Source: Thalassobacillus sp. CUG 92003
GTDB lineage: Bacteria > Bacillota > Bacilli > Bacillales > Halobacillaceae
Direction: 5' to 3'
Assembly (NCBI RefSeq): GCF_013618635.1
Contig: NZ_JABLSJ010000007.1
Span: 124,001-188,000 of the forward strand
DNA: 64,000 nt
The notes beneath the pieces were generated by a model. The model was not told where the DNA came from. It made no database searches and saw only the letters and a program-made list of their open reading frames with translations. This document shows positions 35,115 to 48,671 of the stretch, piece by piece. The stretch's first letter is position 1. Each line of letters opens with the position of its first letter. The position numbers were made by a program, and so were the translations under genes.

Positions 35115-36025
35115 TCTATACCTGTACGCTTAATCCTTCAATCGATTACGTTATGCACATTGAGCGTTTCGAGGAAGGCGGGCTCAACCGCGCAGCTCAG
35201 ACCTTTTATTACCCCGGCGGCAAAGGGATCAATGTCTCGCGGGTGTTGCGACGTCTGGATACGGAAACGACTGCCCTCGGATTTATCGGCGGTTTCACAG
35301 GCGACTTCATAAAACGTCATTTAGGCGATGAAGCAATTTCCCACAACTTCATTGAAACGGGCCAAACGACCAGGATCAACGTCAAGCTGAAGGCTGGGAG
35401 TGAATCGGAAATTAATGGCCCTGGACCGGCTATTACAGCCGAACAGCAGCACGCCTTACTGAATGAAATTGCCCGACTCACGGCAGAGGATACGTTAGTG
35501 TTAGCGGGCAGTCTCCCCTCATCATTGCCTGGCGATTTTTATGAGCAGATCGCTCGCTTATGCTATGAGCGCGATGTTGCCCTTGTCGCAGATACGTCCG
35601 GCCCGGCTTTGCATCAAATGGCCAAACAGCCCGTGTTGCTATTAAAGCCGAATCATCATGAGCTTGGCGAGCTTTTTGATACCTCCATTACGAATAAAGA
35701 AAAGGCTGCTTATTACGCCAAACAACTGCTGGCAGACGGACCACAAAATATCATCGTCTCAATGGGAGCAGAAGGGGCTGTTTTCGTTAATGCGGAACAC
35801 CAATGGTACGCCAACACGCCCGAAGGAAAACTCATAAATTCCGTCGGGGCAGGTGATTCGGTCGTATCTGGCTTCCTTTCGGCTTATACGAAGAACCAAG
35901 GTTTGGAACAAGCGTTCAAGTACGGGATTGCTGCAGGCAGTGCCACCGCTTTCAGCGATGATTTATGCACGAGACAAGATGTGGAGTCCATTGTAACTGA
36001 TATATATGTTTCACCTATTTCTTAA
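35111..36025 (+). CDS. fruK: 1-phosphofructokinase
   Basis: Phosphorylates fructose-1-phosphate to fructose-1,6-bisphosphate with ATP. 304 residues of the PfkB/ribokinase family: TLNPSIDYVMHIERFEEGG, the GGKGINVSRVL substrate motif, GSLPSSLPGDFY, and the catalytic C-terminal signature NSVGAGDSVVSGFL. Second gene of the fru operon (ATGA overlap with fruR; fruA follows after 14 bases, with AAAGGAGGG). It directly feeds the glycolytic genes at 41-48 kb. Confidence 0.96.
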   Translation: MIYTCTLNPSIDYVMHIERFEEGGLNRAAQTFYYPGGKGINVSRVLRRLDTETTALGFIGGFTGDFIKRHLGDEAISHNFIETGQTTRINVKLKAGSESEINGPGPAITAEQQHALLNEIARLTAEDTLVLAGSLPSSLPGDFYEQIARLCYERDVALVADTSGPALHQMAKQPVLLLKPNHHELGELFDTSITNKEKAAYYAKQLLADGPQNIIVSMGAEGAVFVNAEHQWYANTPEGKLINSVGAGDSVVSGFLSAYTKNQGLEQAFKYGIAAGSATAFSDDLCTRQDVESIVTDIYVSPIS

Positions 36026-36039
36026 AGGAGGGTCTAAAG

Positions 36040-37935
36040 ATGAAGATTACAGATTTATTAACGCGCGACACGATTGTGTTGAACATGACGGCTTCTTCTA
36101 AACCTGAAGCCATCGATGAATTGATCGGCAAGCTTGACCAGGCAGGAAAACTGAATGATCGCGATGAATTCAAACAGGCGATTAACGAGCGGGAACAGCA
36201 GAGCACGACCGGGATTGGTGAAGGCATTGCGATTCCTCACGCCAAAACGGCGGCTGTAAAAGAACCTTCCATTGTTTTCGGTCGCTCACAGGAAGGTTTG
36301 GATTATGAGTCGCTGGATGGCCAGCCGACCAACTTATTCTTTATGATTGCAGCTTCAGACGGGGCGAACCAAACGCATTTAGAAACGCTATCCCGTCTAT
36401 CCACCTTCTTAATGGACAACGCGTTCCGTTCCCAGCTTGAGGCTGCCAAAACGGAAGAGGAAGTCATTGAAGCCATCAATGCCAAAGAAGCCGAAGAAGA
36501 TTATGACAGCGAGGAAGAATCCGCTTCCGGCAAACACATCCTTGCTGTGACGGCTTGCCCTACCGGCATTGCCCATACGTACATGGCCGCTGATAAGTTA
36601 AAAGCAGCAGCTCAAGAGATGGACCTGAATATTAAAGTAGAAACGAACGGTTCAAGCGGCGTCAAAAACCGGCTGACGGCCGAAGATATTGAAAAAGCAG
36701 ATGCTATTATTGTCGCAGCTGATACCAACGTCGAAATGGACCGATTTAAAGGTAAACCCGTTATCGAAGCCCCCGTGGCAAAAGGCATTCACGAGCCGAA
36801 AGAATTATTGAACAAAGCGTTGAAAGAAGATGCACCCATTTATCAAGGGAGCGGCGAAAAATCGGAAAGCTCTGAAGACAGTGGCGGAAGAAGCGGCATT
36901 TACAAGCACCTGATGAATGGTGTCTCCAACATGCTTCCGTTCGTTGTCGGTGGTGGTATTTTAATTGCCCTTTCCTTCTTCTTTGGAATCAATGCTGCTA
37001 ATCCGGAAAGTGATCAATACAACAGATTTGCTGAAATGCTCAGCATCATCGGCGGCGACAATGCTTTCTTCCTACTTGTACCCGTCTTAGCCGGCTTCAT
37101 AGCATCCAGTATCGCTGACCGTCCCGGGTTCGCACCAGGTATGATAGGCGGCCTGATTGCCATTACGTCTGGCGTTGAAGGTGCAGGAAATGGTTCCGGG
37201 TTCTTAGGTGGTTTAATCGCTGGTTTCTTAGCTGGTTATTTGACGCTTGCCGTTAAAAAAGTATTAGCAGGGTTACCAGACGTCATGGACGGTTTAAAAA
37301 CTGTCCTGTTCTATCCAGTCATTACGATTTTCATTACAGGGATGATCATGCTGTTGATCAATCCGCCATTGACCCAACTTTATACTGGGCTGCTCAGCTG
37401 GCTTGAAGGCATGGGAGATGCCAACCTCGCTCTGGTAGGCTTGATTGTAGGCGGTATGATGGCGGTTGATATGGGGGGACCTATCAACAAAGCTGCTTAT
37501 ACGTTCGGTCTTGCGACACTCGAAGCAGGAAATTATGAATTTATCGCAGCCGCCATGGCTGGTGGTATGGTACCGCCAATCGCGATGGGGCTTGCGACCA
37601 CGTTCTTTAAAAATAAATTCAGTAAGCAAGAACGCGAGACAGGAAAAACGGCTTACTTCCTCGGCGGTTTCTTCATTACCGAAGGTGCTATCCCATTTGC
37701 GGCAGCCGACCCGGCCCGTGTCATTCCGTCGATGGTAGCAGGTTCCGCCATCACAGGTGCCCTGACCATGTTATTTGAAATCGGTCTGCGTGCCCCCCAT
37801 GGCGGTATATTTGTAATCGGACTAGTTGAAGGTGGCTTCATGAAAGCTGTCCTATATCTCTTTGCCATCCTAATCGGGAGTATCATTAGTGCAGTCATTG
37901 TAGGATTCTTGAAAAAAGAGGTGCAAAAGGCTTAA
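36040..37935 (+). CDS. fruA: fructose-specific PTS enzyme IIABC
   Basis: Imports and phosphorylates fructose at C1. The 631 residues carry all three domains: EIIA (1-150, phosphorylatable His in GIAIPHAKTAAV), EIIB (about 165-265, Cys in LAVTACPTGIAHTYMAADKL) and membrane EIIC (about 290-630, with GGGILIALSFFFGI and many helices). A Ser/acid-rich linker (SGEKSESSEDSGG) joins B to C. Works with HPr and EI encoded 50 bases further on. Substrate is fructose, judged from the fruK neighbour and domain type; mannose-like specificity is excluded by EIIB sequence. Confidence 0.97.
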   Translation: MKITDLLTRDTIVLNMTASSKPEAIDELIGKLDQAGKLNDRDEFKQAINEREQQSTTGIGEGIAIPHAKTAAVKEPSIVFGRSQEGLDYESLDGQPTNLFFMIAASDGANQTHLETLSRLSTFLMDNAFRSQLEAAKTEEEVIEAINAKEAEEDYDSEEESASGKHILAVTACPTGIAHTYMAADKLKAAAQEMDLNIKVETNGSSGVKNRLTAEDIEKADAIIVAADTNVEMDRFKGKPVIEAPVAKGIHEPKELLNKALKEDAPIYQGSGEKSESSEDSGGRSGIYKHLMNGVSNMLPFVVGGGILIALSFFFGINAANPESDQYNRFAEMLSIIGGDNAFFLLVPVLAGFIASSIADRPGFAPGMIGGLIAITSGVEGAGNGSGFLGGLIAGFLAGYLTLAVKKVLAGLPDVMDGLKTVLFYPVITIFITGMIMLLINPPLTQLYTGLLSWLEGMGDANLALVGLIVGGMMAVDMGGPINKAAYTFGLATLEAGNYEFIAAAMAGGMVPPIAMGLATTFFKNKFSKQERETGKTAYFLGGFFITEGAIPFAAADPARVIPSMVAGSAITGALTMLFEIGLRAPHGGIFVIGLVEGGFMKAVLYLFAILIGSIISAVIVGFLKKEVQKA

Positions 37936-37988
37936 AATGAGAGAGTTAGAGTCATTATAAAGCGACCACTTTTGAGGAGGAATTTACA

Positions 37989-38255
37989 ATGGAAGAGAAG
38001 ACATTTACCGTTACGTCTGCAGATGGGGTCCACGCCCGTCCTGCTACAGTCCTTGTGCAAAATGCCGGGCAGTTTGAATCCGACATCAACCTTCATTACA
38101 AAGAGAAAGCCGTCAATTTGAAATCCATCATGGGTATCATGAGCCTGGGCATCCCTTCAGGTGTTGAAGTGAAGATTACAGCTGAAGGCAAAGACGAACA
38201 GGAAGCGATCAGCAAACTGGCGGACACCATGAAAAATGAAGGTCTGGGGGAATAG
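37989..38255 (+). CDS. ptsH: phosphocarrier protein HPr
   Basis: 88 residues carrying phosphate from EI to EII enzymes. His15 (GVHARPAT) is the phosphotransfer residue and Ser46 ([11 protein letters not shown]) the site of HprK, both in their standard positions. It therefore also serves as CcpA corepressor when phosphorylated on Ser46. AGGAGGAATTTACA precedes the ATG. Downstream of fruA rather than ptsG, where Bacillus subtilis has it. A second, His-less paralogue (Crh) lies at 50.2 kb. Confidence 0.97.
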   Translation: MEEKTFTVTSADGVHARPATVLVQNAGQFESDINLHYKEKAVNLKSIMGIMSLGIPSGVEVKITAEGKDEQEAISKLADTMKNEGLGE

Positions 38256-38260
38256 ACAGC

Positions 38261-39982
38261 ATGACACAATTACAAGGGATTGCAGCCTCCAGCGGTATTG
38301 CGATGGCCAAGGTCTACCACCTGGAGGCGCCAGACCTTTCTTACACCACAACAGACATTGATCAACCCGAGGAAGAAGTTAAACGCCTTCATGCGGCGCT
38401 TGATATTTCCAAATCTGAACTAGAAAAAATCAAGGCGCACACAAAAGAGTCGCTCGGTGACGAACATGCTGAGATTTTCTCGGCTCACCTGCTCGTTTTG
38501 AATGACCCCGAGCTGATTCAACCAATCGAAGATAAAATTAAATCCGAAAATGTGAATGCTGAAGCAGCCCTAGATGAGACTGCGAACATGTTCATTGATA
38601 TGTTTAAGAATATGGATAATGAATACATGCGTGAGCGTGCTGCCGATATACATGACGTCACCAAACGGGTCCTTGCTCATCTATTGAATGTGACCTTCCC
38701 GGATCCCGCATTGATTGATGAAGAAGTCATCATTGTCGCTGAGGATTTGACGCCTTCTGATACAGCGCAATTGAATAAAGATTTCGTTAAAGGGTTCACC
38801 ACCGATATCGGGGGACGAACCTCTCATTCCGCGATCATGGCGCGTTCATTGGAAATTCCAGCTGTGGTAGGAACCAAAGATATTACATCCAAAGCGGAAA
38901 AAGACGCGTTTATCATTGTAGATGGGATTAATGGGGATGTCCTGCTCAATCCGACTGAGGAGCAAATAGGGACTTATCAGGAAAAACAAAACGAGTTCGA
39001 ACGGAAAAAACAAGAATGGGCGAAATTGAAAGATGAACCCACTGTTACCTCAGAAGGGCGTCATGTTGAGCTCGCTGCTAACATCGGGACACCCGAAGAC
39101 ATCGAAGGTGTATTGAATAACGGAGGCGAAGGCGTTGGCCTTTACCGTACAGAATTCCTATATATGGGCAAAAAACAGCTGCCAACTGAACAAGAACAAT
39201 TCGATGCCTACAAAAGCGTCCTTGAGCAAATGAACGATCGTGCTGTGGTCGTGCGCACGCTCGACATTGGCGGGGACAAGGAATTGGATTACCTTGATCT
39301 TCCTAACGAATTAAATCCATTCTTAGGATTTCGCGCTATTCGTATTTGTCTAGAACGTGATGATATTTTCCGGACTCAACTGCGTGCTCTGCTGCGCGCC
39401 AGCGTCTATGGCAACTTGAAAATCATGTTCCCGATGATTGCCACACTTGAAGAATTCAGAGAAGCGAAAGCCATTCTTGAAGAAGAAAAAACAGCATTAC
39501 GAAACGAAGGACAAAACGTATCGGATTCAATTGAAGTTGGCATGATGGTGGAAATTCCAGCATCCGCTGTACTCGCCAAACAGTTTGCAAAAGAAGTTGA
39601 CTTCTTCAGTATTGGAACGAACGATTTGATTCAATATACCATGGCTGCCGATCGCATGAATGAACAAGTGTCTTATTTGTATCAACCTTACCACCCGGCT
39701 ATTCTGAATCTGATCAACACGGTCATCGAAGCCTCCCATGCGGAAGGAAAATGGACAGGCATGTGCGGAGAAATGGCTGGCGATTCCATCGCTATTCCTA
39801 TTTTGCTGGGATTGGGACTGGACGAGTTCAGCATGAGTGCTACCTCTATTCTGCCCGCCAGGACTCAGATCAAAGCATTGTCTCAGGAAGAAATGGCTTC
39901 ATACAAAGACACCATCTTATCTATGGGTACATCTGACCAGGTCGTGGATTTCGTGAAAGAAAAAACGGATCAAGCCTTATAA
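38261..39982 (+). CDS. ptsI: PTS enzyme I
   Basis: Transfers phosphate from phosphoenolpyruvate to HPr. 573 residues: N-terminal HPr-binding helical region, the active-site His in [21 protein letters not shown] (split: GGRTSHSAI), then the PEP-binding C-terminal barrel ([43 protein letters not shown]). Five bases after ptsH. It completes the fructose-PTS operon fruRKA-ptsHI, ending in a strong terminator. Confidence 0.97.
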   Translation: MTQLQGIAASSGIAMAKVYHLEAPDLSYTTTDIDQPEEEVKRLHAALDISKSELEKIKAHTKESLGDEHAEIFSAHLLVLNDPELIQPIEDKIKSENVNAEAALDETANMFIDMFKNMDNEYMRERAADIHDVTKRVLAHLLNVTFPDPALIDEEVIIVAEDLTPSDTAQLNKDFVKGFTTDIGGRTSHSAIMARSLEIPAVVGTKDITSKAEKDAFIIVDGINGDVLLNPTEEQIGTYQEKQNEFERKKQEWAKLKDEPTVTSEGRHVELAANIGTPEDIEGVLNNGGEGVGLYRTEFLYMGKKQLPTEQEQFDAYKSVLEQMNDRAVVVRTLDIGGDKELDYLDLPNELNPFLGFRAIRICLERDDIFRTQLRALLRASVYGNLKIMFPMIATLEEFREAKAILEEEKTALRNEGQNVSDSIEVGMMVEIPASAVLAKQFAKEVDFFSIGTNDLIQYTMAADRMNEQVSYLYQPYHPAILNLINTVIEASHAEGKWTGMCGEMAGDSIAIPILLGLGLDEFSMSATSILPARTQIKALSQEEMASYKDTILSMGTSDQVVDFVKEKTDQAL

Positions 39983-40011
39983 TTTTGCAGAACCTATGGC
40001 AAAATAGGTTG

Positions 40012-40040
40012 GGAAGGGTAATCGACTACCCTTCCTTTTT
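40012..40040 (+). terminator. terminator of the fru-pts operon
   Basis: GGAAGGGTA and TACCCTTCC pair around a short loop and are followed by TTTTT. Confidence 0.88.
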
Positions 40041-40066
40041 ACTGTCATGAGAAAGAAGTGTTTATT

Positions 40067-40240
40067 ATGATGTATACCATCATTATGATTGTCTGCATAG
40101 CGATCGTCCTGTTCATAGCAGCCATATTCGGCTTTGCTGTTTCAAAAGGTTATGATTATAAGCACACGGTCGATCCGCACCCCGAAGACGAGGAAGCGGA
40201 TGCGCCCGATGTATGGGAACATGAAGACAAAAAAAACTGA
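40067..40240 (+). CDS. YtzI-like small membrane protein
   Basis: 57 residues: one N-terminal transmembrane helix (MIVCIAIVLFIAAIFGFAV), then the short motif SKGYDYKHTVDPHPED, and an acidic tail. The KHTVDP motif after the helix is typical of the YtzI family of short Bacillaceae membrane proteins, whose function is unknown. The ATG at 40067 is preferred (AGAAAGAAG eight bases upstream) over a GTG at 40058. Followed by a strong terminator shared with the convergent gene. Confidence 0.68.
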   Translation: MMYTIIMIVCIAIVLFIAAIFGFAVSKGYDYKHTVDPHPEDEEADAPDVWEHEDKKN

Positions 40241-40276
40241 TGGCCTCTTTTAATGGAGGGGGCATCAGTTTTTTTG
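40231..40276. terminator. bidirectional terminator
   Basis: AAAAAAACTGATG and CATCAGTTTTTTT pair between the YtzI-like gene and the convergent nitroreductase gene. Confidence 0.9.
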
Positions 40277-40280
40277 CACG

Positions 40281-40856
40281 TTAATCCATAAATCGCAATT
40301 TTTTTATGATGGGCGTACGGGCTCTGGCATTCGGTATTCGATTGGGATACCCCATCTGTAAGACGGCAACAATCTTATGCATGTCGGGGTCAAGTCCACG
40401 GGCTTCTACAAATTCAGGGTCATAGATATAGGGATTCGATGTCCATAACACGCCCACGCCTGCATCCCAGGATACAAGCTGTACGTTTTGTATATATGCA
40501 CACACCGCTGCATAATCTTCTTCATATTTACGCTGATCCGTGTCCTTCTCCATATACACAATGGCGTGATGCGGGATGTCGATGAGAAATTGTTTAATGC
40601 CTTCCATCATCCGGTCTTTTTTATCTTCCGCGTATCCATCTGCCAGACCTTCTCTCACGTAGCTATCCGCCACTTGATCGGCATAGTGACGTTTTGCTTC
40701 TCCCTGGACAATCTGAATAGCCCACGGTTCTTTCATACGATGGGTGGGCGCCCATGCGGCCGTAGCAAAGATATGCTGCAACATTGGACGCTCCACGTGT
40801 TTTTTTGCAAAATCATGAATGGAACGACGGTTCACAATGGCCTCTTGAACATCCAC
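40281..40856 (-). CDS. nitroreductase-family protein
   Basis: A 191-residue FMN-dependent oxidoreductase of the nitroreductase fold: NRRSIHDFAKKHVERPML near the start (FMN phosphate-binding Arg/Ser), AAWAPTHRMKEPW, and the closing LQMGYPNR. Acts on quinones, flavins or nitroaromatics in relatives; substrate unknown here. The start is a GTG at 40856 following AAGGTGAGAGC. Single gene between two terminators. Confidence 0.87.
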   Translation of the reverse strand: MDVQEAIVNRRSIHDFAKKHVERPMLQHIFATAAWAPTHRMKEPWAIQIVQGEAKRHYADQVADSYVREGLADGYAEDKKDRMMEGIKQFLIDIPHHAIVYMEKDTDQRKYEEDYAAVCAYIQNVQLVSWDAGVGVLWTSNPYIYDPEFVEARGLDPDMHKIVAVLQMGYPNRIPNARARTPIIKKLRFMD

Positions 40857-40937
40857 GCTCTCACCTTCTCCCTTTCGAAATTAATACGTATGTAGTCGGT
40901 CAGTTAGCCACGTTTATGCCCTACATCATATCATAAG

Positions 40938-40969
40938 AAAAGCCTCTCTGAATATACAGAGAGGCTTTA
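40938..40969 (-). terminator. terminator of the glycolytic operon (eno end)
   Basis: AAAAGCCTCTCTG and CAGAGAGGCTTT pair around AATATA, 10 bases after the eno stop. Confidence 0.92.
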
Positions 40970-40979
40970 TCATGGTTAG

Positions 40980-43823
<2,844 letters not shown>

Positions 43824-43831
<8 letters not shown>

Positions 43832-44585
43832 GTTTACCTGCCTCCACAAGCTTCAAGAAAGAGCTTGCTTCTAGACTCGCGCCTCCTACTAGGGCACCGT
43901 CTATATCGGTACGTGACAACATTTCATCCGCGTTAGCAGGTTTTACACTCCCCCCGTACTGAATGCGGATCGCTTCGCTTGCCTCAGCAGAAAATGTATC
44001 TTTGATGACCTGACGGATGTGGGTGCACACTTCATTAGCTTGTTCAGCTGTAGCTGTGCGCCCTGTTCCAATCGCCCAGATCGGTTCATAAGCGAGAATC
44101 GTCTGCTTCACTTTCGCTTCAGAAAGACCTTCCAATGCTTTTTTCACTTGTGCCTCGACAACTTGCATTGTACTGTTGTTTTCGCGCTGCTTTAACGATT
44201 CTCCAAAACAGACGATAGGTGTCAATTTATGATTAAATGCTGCATGGACTTTTTTATTGACAACATCATCCGTTTCGCCAAATAACTCACGACGCTCAGA
44301 ATGACCAAGGATAACGTGAGTCACACCCAGGTCTTTCAGCATGAGGGGACTTACTTCGCCTGTGAACGCACCGCTTTCTTCAAAGTGCATGTTCTGAGCA
44401 CCGATTTTAAGAGGCGTCCCTTTCGTTTCTTCTACAAGTTTCTGTAAAAAGGGAAATGGTGCACACACTACGGATTCTACAGCGTCTTCTCCAGGCACTT
44501 CATTCTTAGCAGCCTGTACGAACTCTTCAGCTTCTGTATGGGTTTTGTTCATTTTCCAATTTCCTGCAATCACTTGTTTACGCAT
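43824..44585 (-). CDS. tpiA: triosephosphate isomerase
   Basis: Interconverts dihydroxyacetone phosphate and glyceraldehyde-3-phosphate. 253 residues of the TIM barrel: [10 protein letters not shown] at the start (Lys), [11 protein letters not shown] (His95-type), the catalytic glutamate in [11 protein letters not shown], and [14 protein letters not shown] near the end. Third glycolytic gene of the operon, 19 bases after pgk. The 3' end overlaps gpmI. Confidence 0.98.
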
Positions 44586-44604
44586 CGATTGTCACCTCTC
44601 CTAT

Positions 44605-45786
44605 TTATTTATCTTTTAATACTGCAACGCCTGGCAGTTCTTTTCCTTCCATAAATTCAAGTGAGGCTCCTCCGCCCGTTGAGATATGGTCCATATCATC
44701 GGCATAACCGAATTTTTCAACAGCGGAAGCAGAATCGCCGCCTCCAATAACCGTATAACCCTTCGTATGAGCCATGGCATCAGCTACCTCTTTCGTTCCA
44801 GCAGCGAACAGGTTATATTCAAATACGCCCATAGGGCCATTCCAAATGACCAGCTTTGAATCATTGATGATGTCTGTATACGTTTGCCGGGTATCAGGGC
44901 CGATATCCAAAGCTTCCCAATCTGCAGGAATCTCATCGATGCTGACAGCTTTCGTATTGGCGCTCTCAGAGAAATCATCCGCTACAATCACATCTTTAGG
45001 CATGATGAAGTTGACGCCTTTTTCTTCCGCTTTCTTCATGTACGTTCGCGCCATGTCGATTTTATCCTCTTCAAGCAAGGACTTTCCGATTTCATAACCT
45101 TGCGCTTTGACAAAGGTATAAGCCAAACCGCCGCCAATAATCAAGTTATCGACTTTATCAATCAAGTTGTCGATGACCCCGATTTTGTCTTTCACTTTGG
45201 CACCGCCAATAATAGCAGTGAAAGGACGCTCGGGGTTTTCCAAAACCTGGCCGAGAACATTGAGTTCTTTCTCCATTAAAAAGCCGGCGACAGCAGGTAC
45301 ATGCTGCGCAATGCCTTCTGTCGAAGCATGGGCCCGGTGAGCTGCACCAAACGCATCATTCACATATAAATCAGCCATTCGGGCAAATTGTTGGGCCAGT
45401 TCAGGATCATTCGTTTCTTCACCAGGATGGAAGCGGACGTTTTCAATTAACAGCACGCCGCCTTCTTCCAAGTTTGTAATAGCCCGGTTAACTTCTGACC
45501 CGACAACTTCGTCCGTCTTCGTTACCGTTTGACCCAACAGATTGCTTAGACGTTCCGCCACTGCATCCAATCTGAGTTCATCAAAGACTTCACCTTTAGG
45601 ACGTCCCAGGTGACTTGCAAGCACCACTTTTGCTCCATTGGAGATTAAATGGCGAATGGTAGGCAGAGCCGCTTTAATCCGTGTATCATCACTGACTTCC
45701 TTCCCTTTCATCGGAACGTTGAAATCAACACGGCAAAATACGTTTTTCCCTTTTACATCTACATCTCGAATCGTTTGCTTGTTCAT
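44605..45786 (-). CDS. pgk: phosphoglycerate kinase
   Basis: Transfers phosphate from 1,3-bisphosphoglycerate to ADP. 393 residues: substrate motifs [21 protein letters not shown] and [10 protein letters not shown], then the hinge and nucleotide domain with [13 protein letters not shown] and [11 protein letters not shown] near the end. The ATG at 45786 follows AAAGGAGGTCG; a 50-residue longer frame is not family-like. Preceded by a hairpin that may partly separate gapA transcripts from the rest. Confidence 0.98.
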   Translation of the reverse strand: MNKQTIRDVDVKGKNVFCRVDFNVPMKGKEVSDDTRIKAALPTIRHLISNGAKVVLASHLGRPKGEVFDELRLDAVAERLSNLLGQTVTKTDEVVGSEVNRAITNLEEGGVLLIENVRFHPGEETNDPELAQQFARMADLYVNDAFGAAHRAHASTEGIAQHVPAVAGFLMEKELNVLGQVLENPERPFTAIIGGAKVKDKIGVIDNLIDKVDNLIIGGGLAYTFVKAQGYEIGKSLLEEDKIDMARTYMKKAEEKGVNFIMPKDVIVADDFSESANTKAVSIDEIPADWEALDIGPDTRQTYTDIINDSKLVIWNGPMGVFEYNLFAAGTKEVADAMAHTKGYTVIGGGDSASAVEKFGYADDMDHISTGGGASLEFMEGKELPGVAVLKDK

Positions 45787-45903
45787 CGGAAAACGACCTC
45801 CTTTGGTATTGATACCGCGTGCAAATTCCTTGCCTACTATGTACGTTTCCTGATTGATACGCTCCAAAACGCTGAAACGTAGAATTTCCCTAAGACAAGG
45901 GTA

Positions 45904-45933
45904 AAGGAGGAGGACATACGACCCCCTCCTTTT
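45904..45933 (-). terminator. hairpin between gapA and pgk
   Basis: AAAGGAGG and CCTCCTTT pair in the gapA-pgk gap. The T-run is weak, so it may act as partial terminator or as a processing or stability element that raises gapA mRNA relative to the downstream genes, as is known for Bacillus subtilis. Confidence 0.5.
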
Positions 45934-45968
45934 CACAGGCTTCCACTATCTGGTTGGATTTATTTCAC

Positions 45969-46979
<1,011 letters not shown>

Positions 46980-47013
46980 CTAACTCCTCCTTAAAATCAT
47001 AAAAACTATTTAT

Positions 47014-48042
47014 TTAAAGGGACGTATCCCTTACAAACTCTTTTGCAGCACCTTCATCTGTAATTAACACGTTGCTTTGACCCGGTTTAAAATAGGAAGC
47101 TATCGCTTGTGCTTTTGACCGGCCGCCGGCGACAGCAATGACGTGAGAGGCATCCTTTAAATCCTCCAACTGCAGACCCACGGTTCTCACCTTATGAACC
47201 AGTTCGCCATGACGGTCGAAATAGTAGCCAAATGCCTCGCCCTTGGCTTCACCCTGTTGAATTTGATTCAGCTGTGATCGACTGGTTTTTCTTCGTTCAG
47301 CCATCGTTAATGCATCGCCAATGCCGTGAACGACAATTTCAGAATGACGGATGAGATCCAGGACTTCTTTGACTGAAGGTTCTTCTATAATAGTCTGGTA
47401 AGATTCCTCACTTAAGGGGTCTGGCACATACAAGAGCCGATAATCGCCACGGGCTTTTTTAGCCATTTCAGCGCAGATCGTGTTAGCTTGGTTTTCCATT
47501 CGTTCACCGAGACCTCCGCGAGCAGGGACAAACAACATTTCTTCTGGAAATGGCGGCGGGGTCATCATATCGGCTACAGCAGCCATCGTCGTACCGCCGG
47601 TGATCGCAACTGTATCATCACGCTTCAATACATCATGCAAATAGCGCACACATGCTTTGCCCATTTCTTGTTTAACCCATGACGTTTGATCACTGTCGCC
47701 AGGTACAACAACAACGTAGTCTAGCTTTAATTTATCCTTTAATCGGCTTTCTAAAACCTTGATGTCCGCTACCTCTTTAATAAACTCAGAGAGTTGTTCA
47801 AGAATAGACTGTCCTTCATGGGTTAAATTCATGCCTCGTGATGTAATTTCAACAGCACCTTGCTTGTTCAAAAAATCAATTTCACTTCTGACGGTTCGTT
47901 CAGCAAGTTCCACATTATCAGCCAACGTACGCCTGCCGATTGGCTGCATCAACTGAATGTAGTGCAACAATTGATAGCGGCGCTGCATCACTTCCAGAAC
48001 ATCAGGGAATATTTTCTTTTGTAGGTCTATTAAAGCTCTCAT
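47014..48042 (-). CDS. cggR: central glycolytic genes regulator CggR
   Basis: A 342-residue SorC-family repressor of the gap operon that releases DNA on fructose-1,6-bisphosphate. N-terminal HTH: QLMQPIGRRTLADNVELAERTVRSEIDFL (split: RRTLADNVE, RTVRSEIDFL); C-terminal sugar-phosphate domain: TGGTTMAAVADMM, VPARGGLGERMENQANTICA, IVVHGIGDAL. Start at ATG 48042, with AAAGGAG upstream; a TTG two codons earlier is possible. First gene of the operon; its own operator is found upstream of it. Confidence 0.97.
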   Translation of the reverse strand: MRALIDLQKKIFPDVLEVMQRRYQLLHYIQLMQPIGRRTLADNVELAERTVRSEIDFLNKQGAVEITSRGMNLTHEGQSILEQLSEFIKEVADIKVLESRLKDKLKLDYVVVVPGDSDQTSWVKQEMGKACVRYLHDVLKRDDTVAITGGTTMAAVADMMTPPPFPEEMLFVPARGGLGERMENQANTICAEMAKKARGDYRLLYVPDPLSEESYQTIIEEPSVKEVLDLIRHSEIVVHGIGDALTMAERRKTSRSQLNQIQQGEAKGEAFGYYFDRHGELVHKVRTVGLQLEDLKDASHVIAVAGGRSKAQAIASYFKPGQSNVLITDEGAAKEFVRDTSL

Positions 48043-48071
48043 GGTCAAACTCCTTTAGCAATGCACGTCCG

Positions 48072-48107
48072 GGTTAAATTCGTCCCGACTTGGCATATTT
48101 TGTCCCA
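48072..48107 (-). promoter_or_regulatory. candidate CggR operator
   Basis: On the minus strand the layout is TGGGAC-N6-TGCC-N4-CGGGAC-N6-AACC, against the known CggR consensus of CGGGACN6TGTCN4CGGGACN6TGTC. Both long half-sites are close to perfect (one a single mismatch) with exact spacing, 30 bases before cggR. Confidence 0.75.
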
Positions 48108-48183
48108 CTTGAAGCAAAAAATATTACCTGCAGTTTTAATACTACCAATCCACATTTACTTTCGCAAGCGCAAAACAGTGCAA

Positions 48184-48420
48184 TTAATTTTGTAACCGTT
48201 CTCTTATCGTAAAGAGGTCGAACTGCTGATAATTCCATGCTTCGTTTCCAATCATGACGACAGGAATTTCAAGCTGATATTTTTCCAATAATGCCTCATC
48301 TTCGTAAATATCCTTTTCTTTCAATAGAAAAGGGGCATCCATTTGAACCGTTTCCAGCATTTCTTTCACTTCGTCGCACAACGGGCAATGCTGTTTAGTA
48401 TACAACATGACCTCTTCCAT
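48184..48420 (-). CDS. glutaredoxin-family protein
   Basis: 78 residues of the thioredoxin fold: EVMLYTKQHCPLCDEVKEML has the CxxC redox pair, followed by KDIYEDEALLEKYQLEIPVVMIGN with the cis-proline (IPVV) before the last strand. This short YruB-like type is common next to cggR in Bacillaceae. The ATG at 48420 is chosen (AAAGGAGGG upstream). Probable thiol exchange with unknown partner; separate from cggR by its promoter region. Confidence 0.85.
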   Translation of the reverse strand: MEEVMLYTKQHCPLCDEVKEMLETVQMDAPFLLKEKDIYEDEALLEKYQLEIPVVMIGNEAWNYQQFDLFTIRERLQN

Positions 48421-48628
48421 TCTGACACCCTCCTTTTCTAACCCGTCCATCTCGGCAAATATATTCCTCATATAAAAATATCCGCTTTATTGTCTTGATT
48501 ATGAGACAACTTGATTGTAACTGATATGGATACGTCTATAAAGTGAATGAAACTGTTCAAGGCAGAATAACCCGCCTTGTTTTCCTCTGGTAAATTCGAC
48601 AGCACCATATCTGCAATAGACAAAGAAA

Positions 48629-48663
48629 TGAGACGCCTCATTATTAAAATAAGGCGCCTCTTG
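48629..48663 (-). terminator. terminator of clpP
   Basis: GAGGCGCCTTA and TAATGAGGCGTCTC pair on the minus strand after the clpP stop, with imperfect arms. Confidence 0.72.
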
Positions 48664-48671
48664 CTTGGTTA

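Noticed and set aside
44605-45936. 443-residue pgk with long leader
   Set aside because: The extra 50 residues are unlike any phosphoglycerate kinase, and AAAGGAGG before the inner ATG is decisive.
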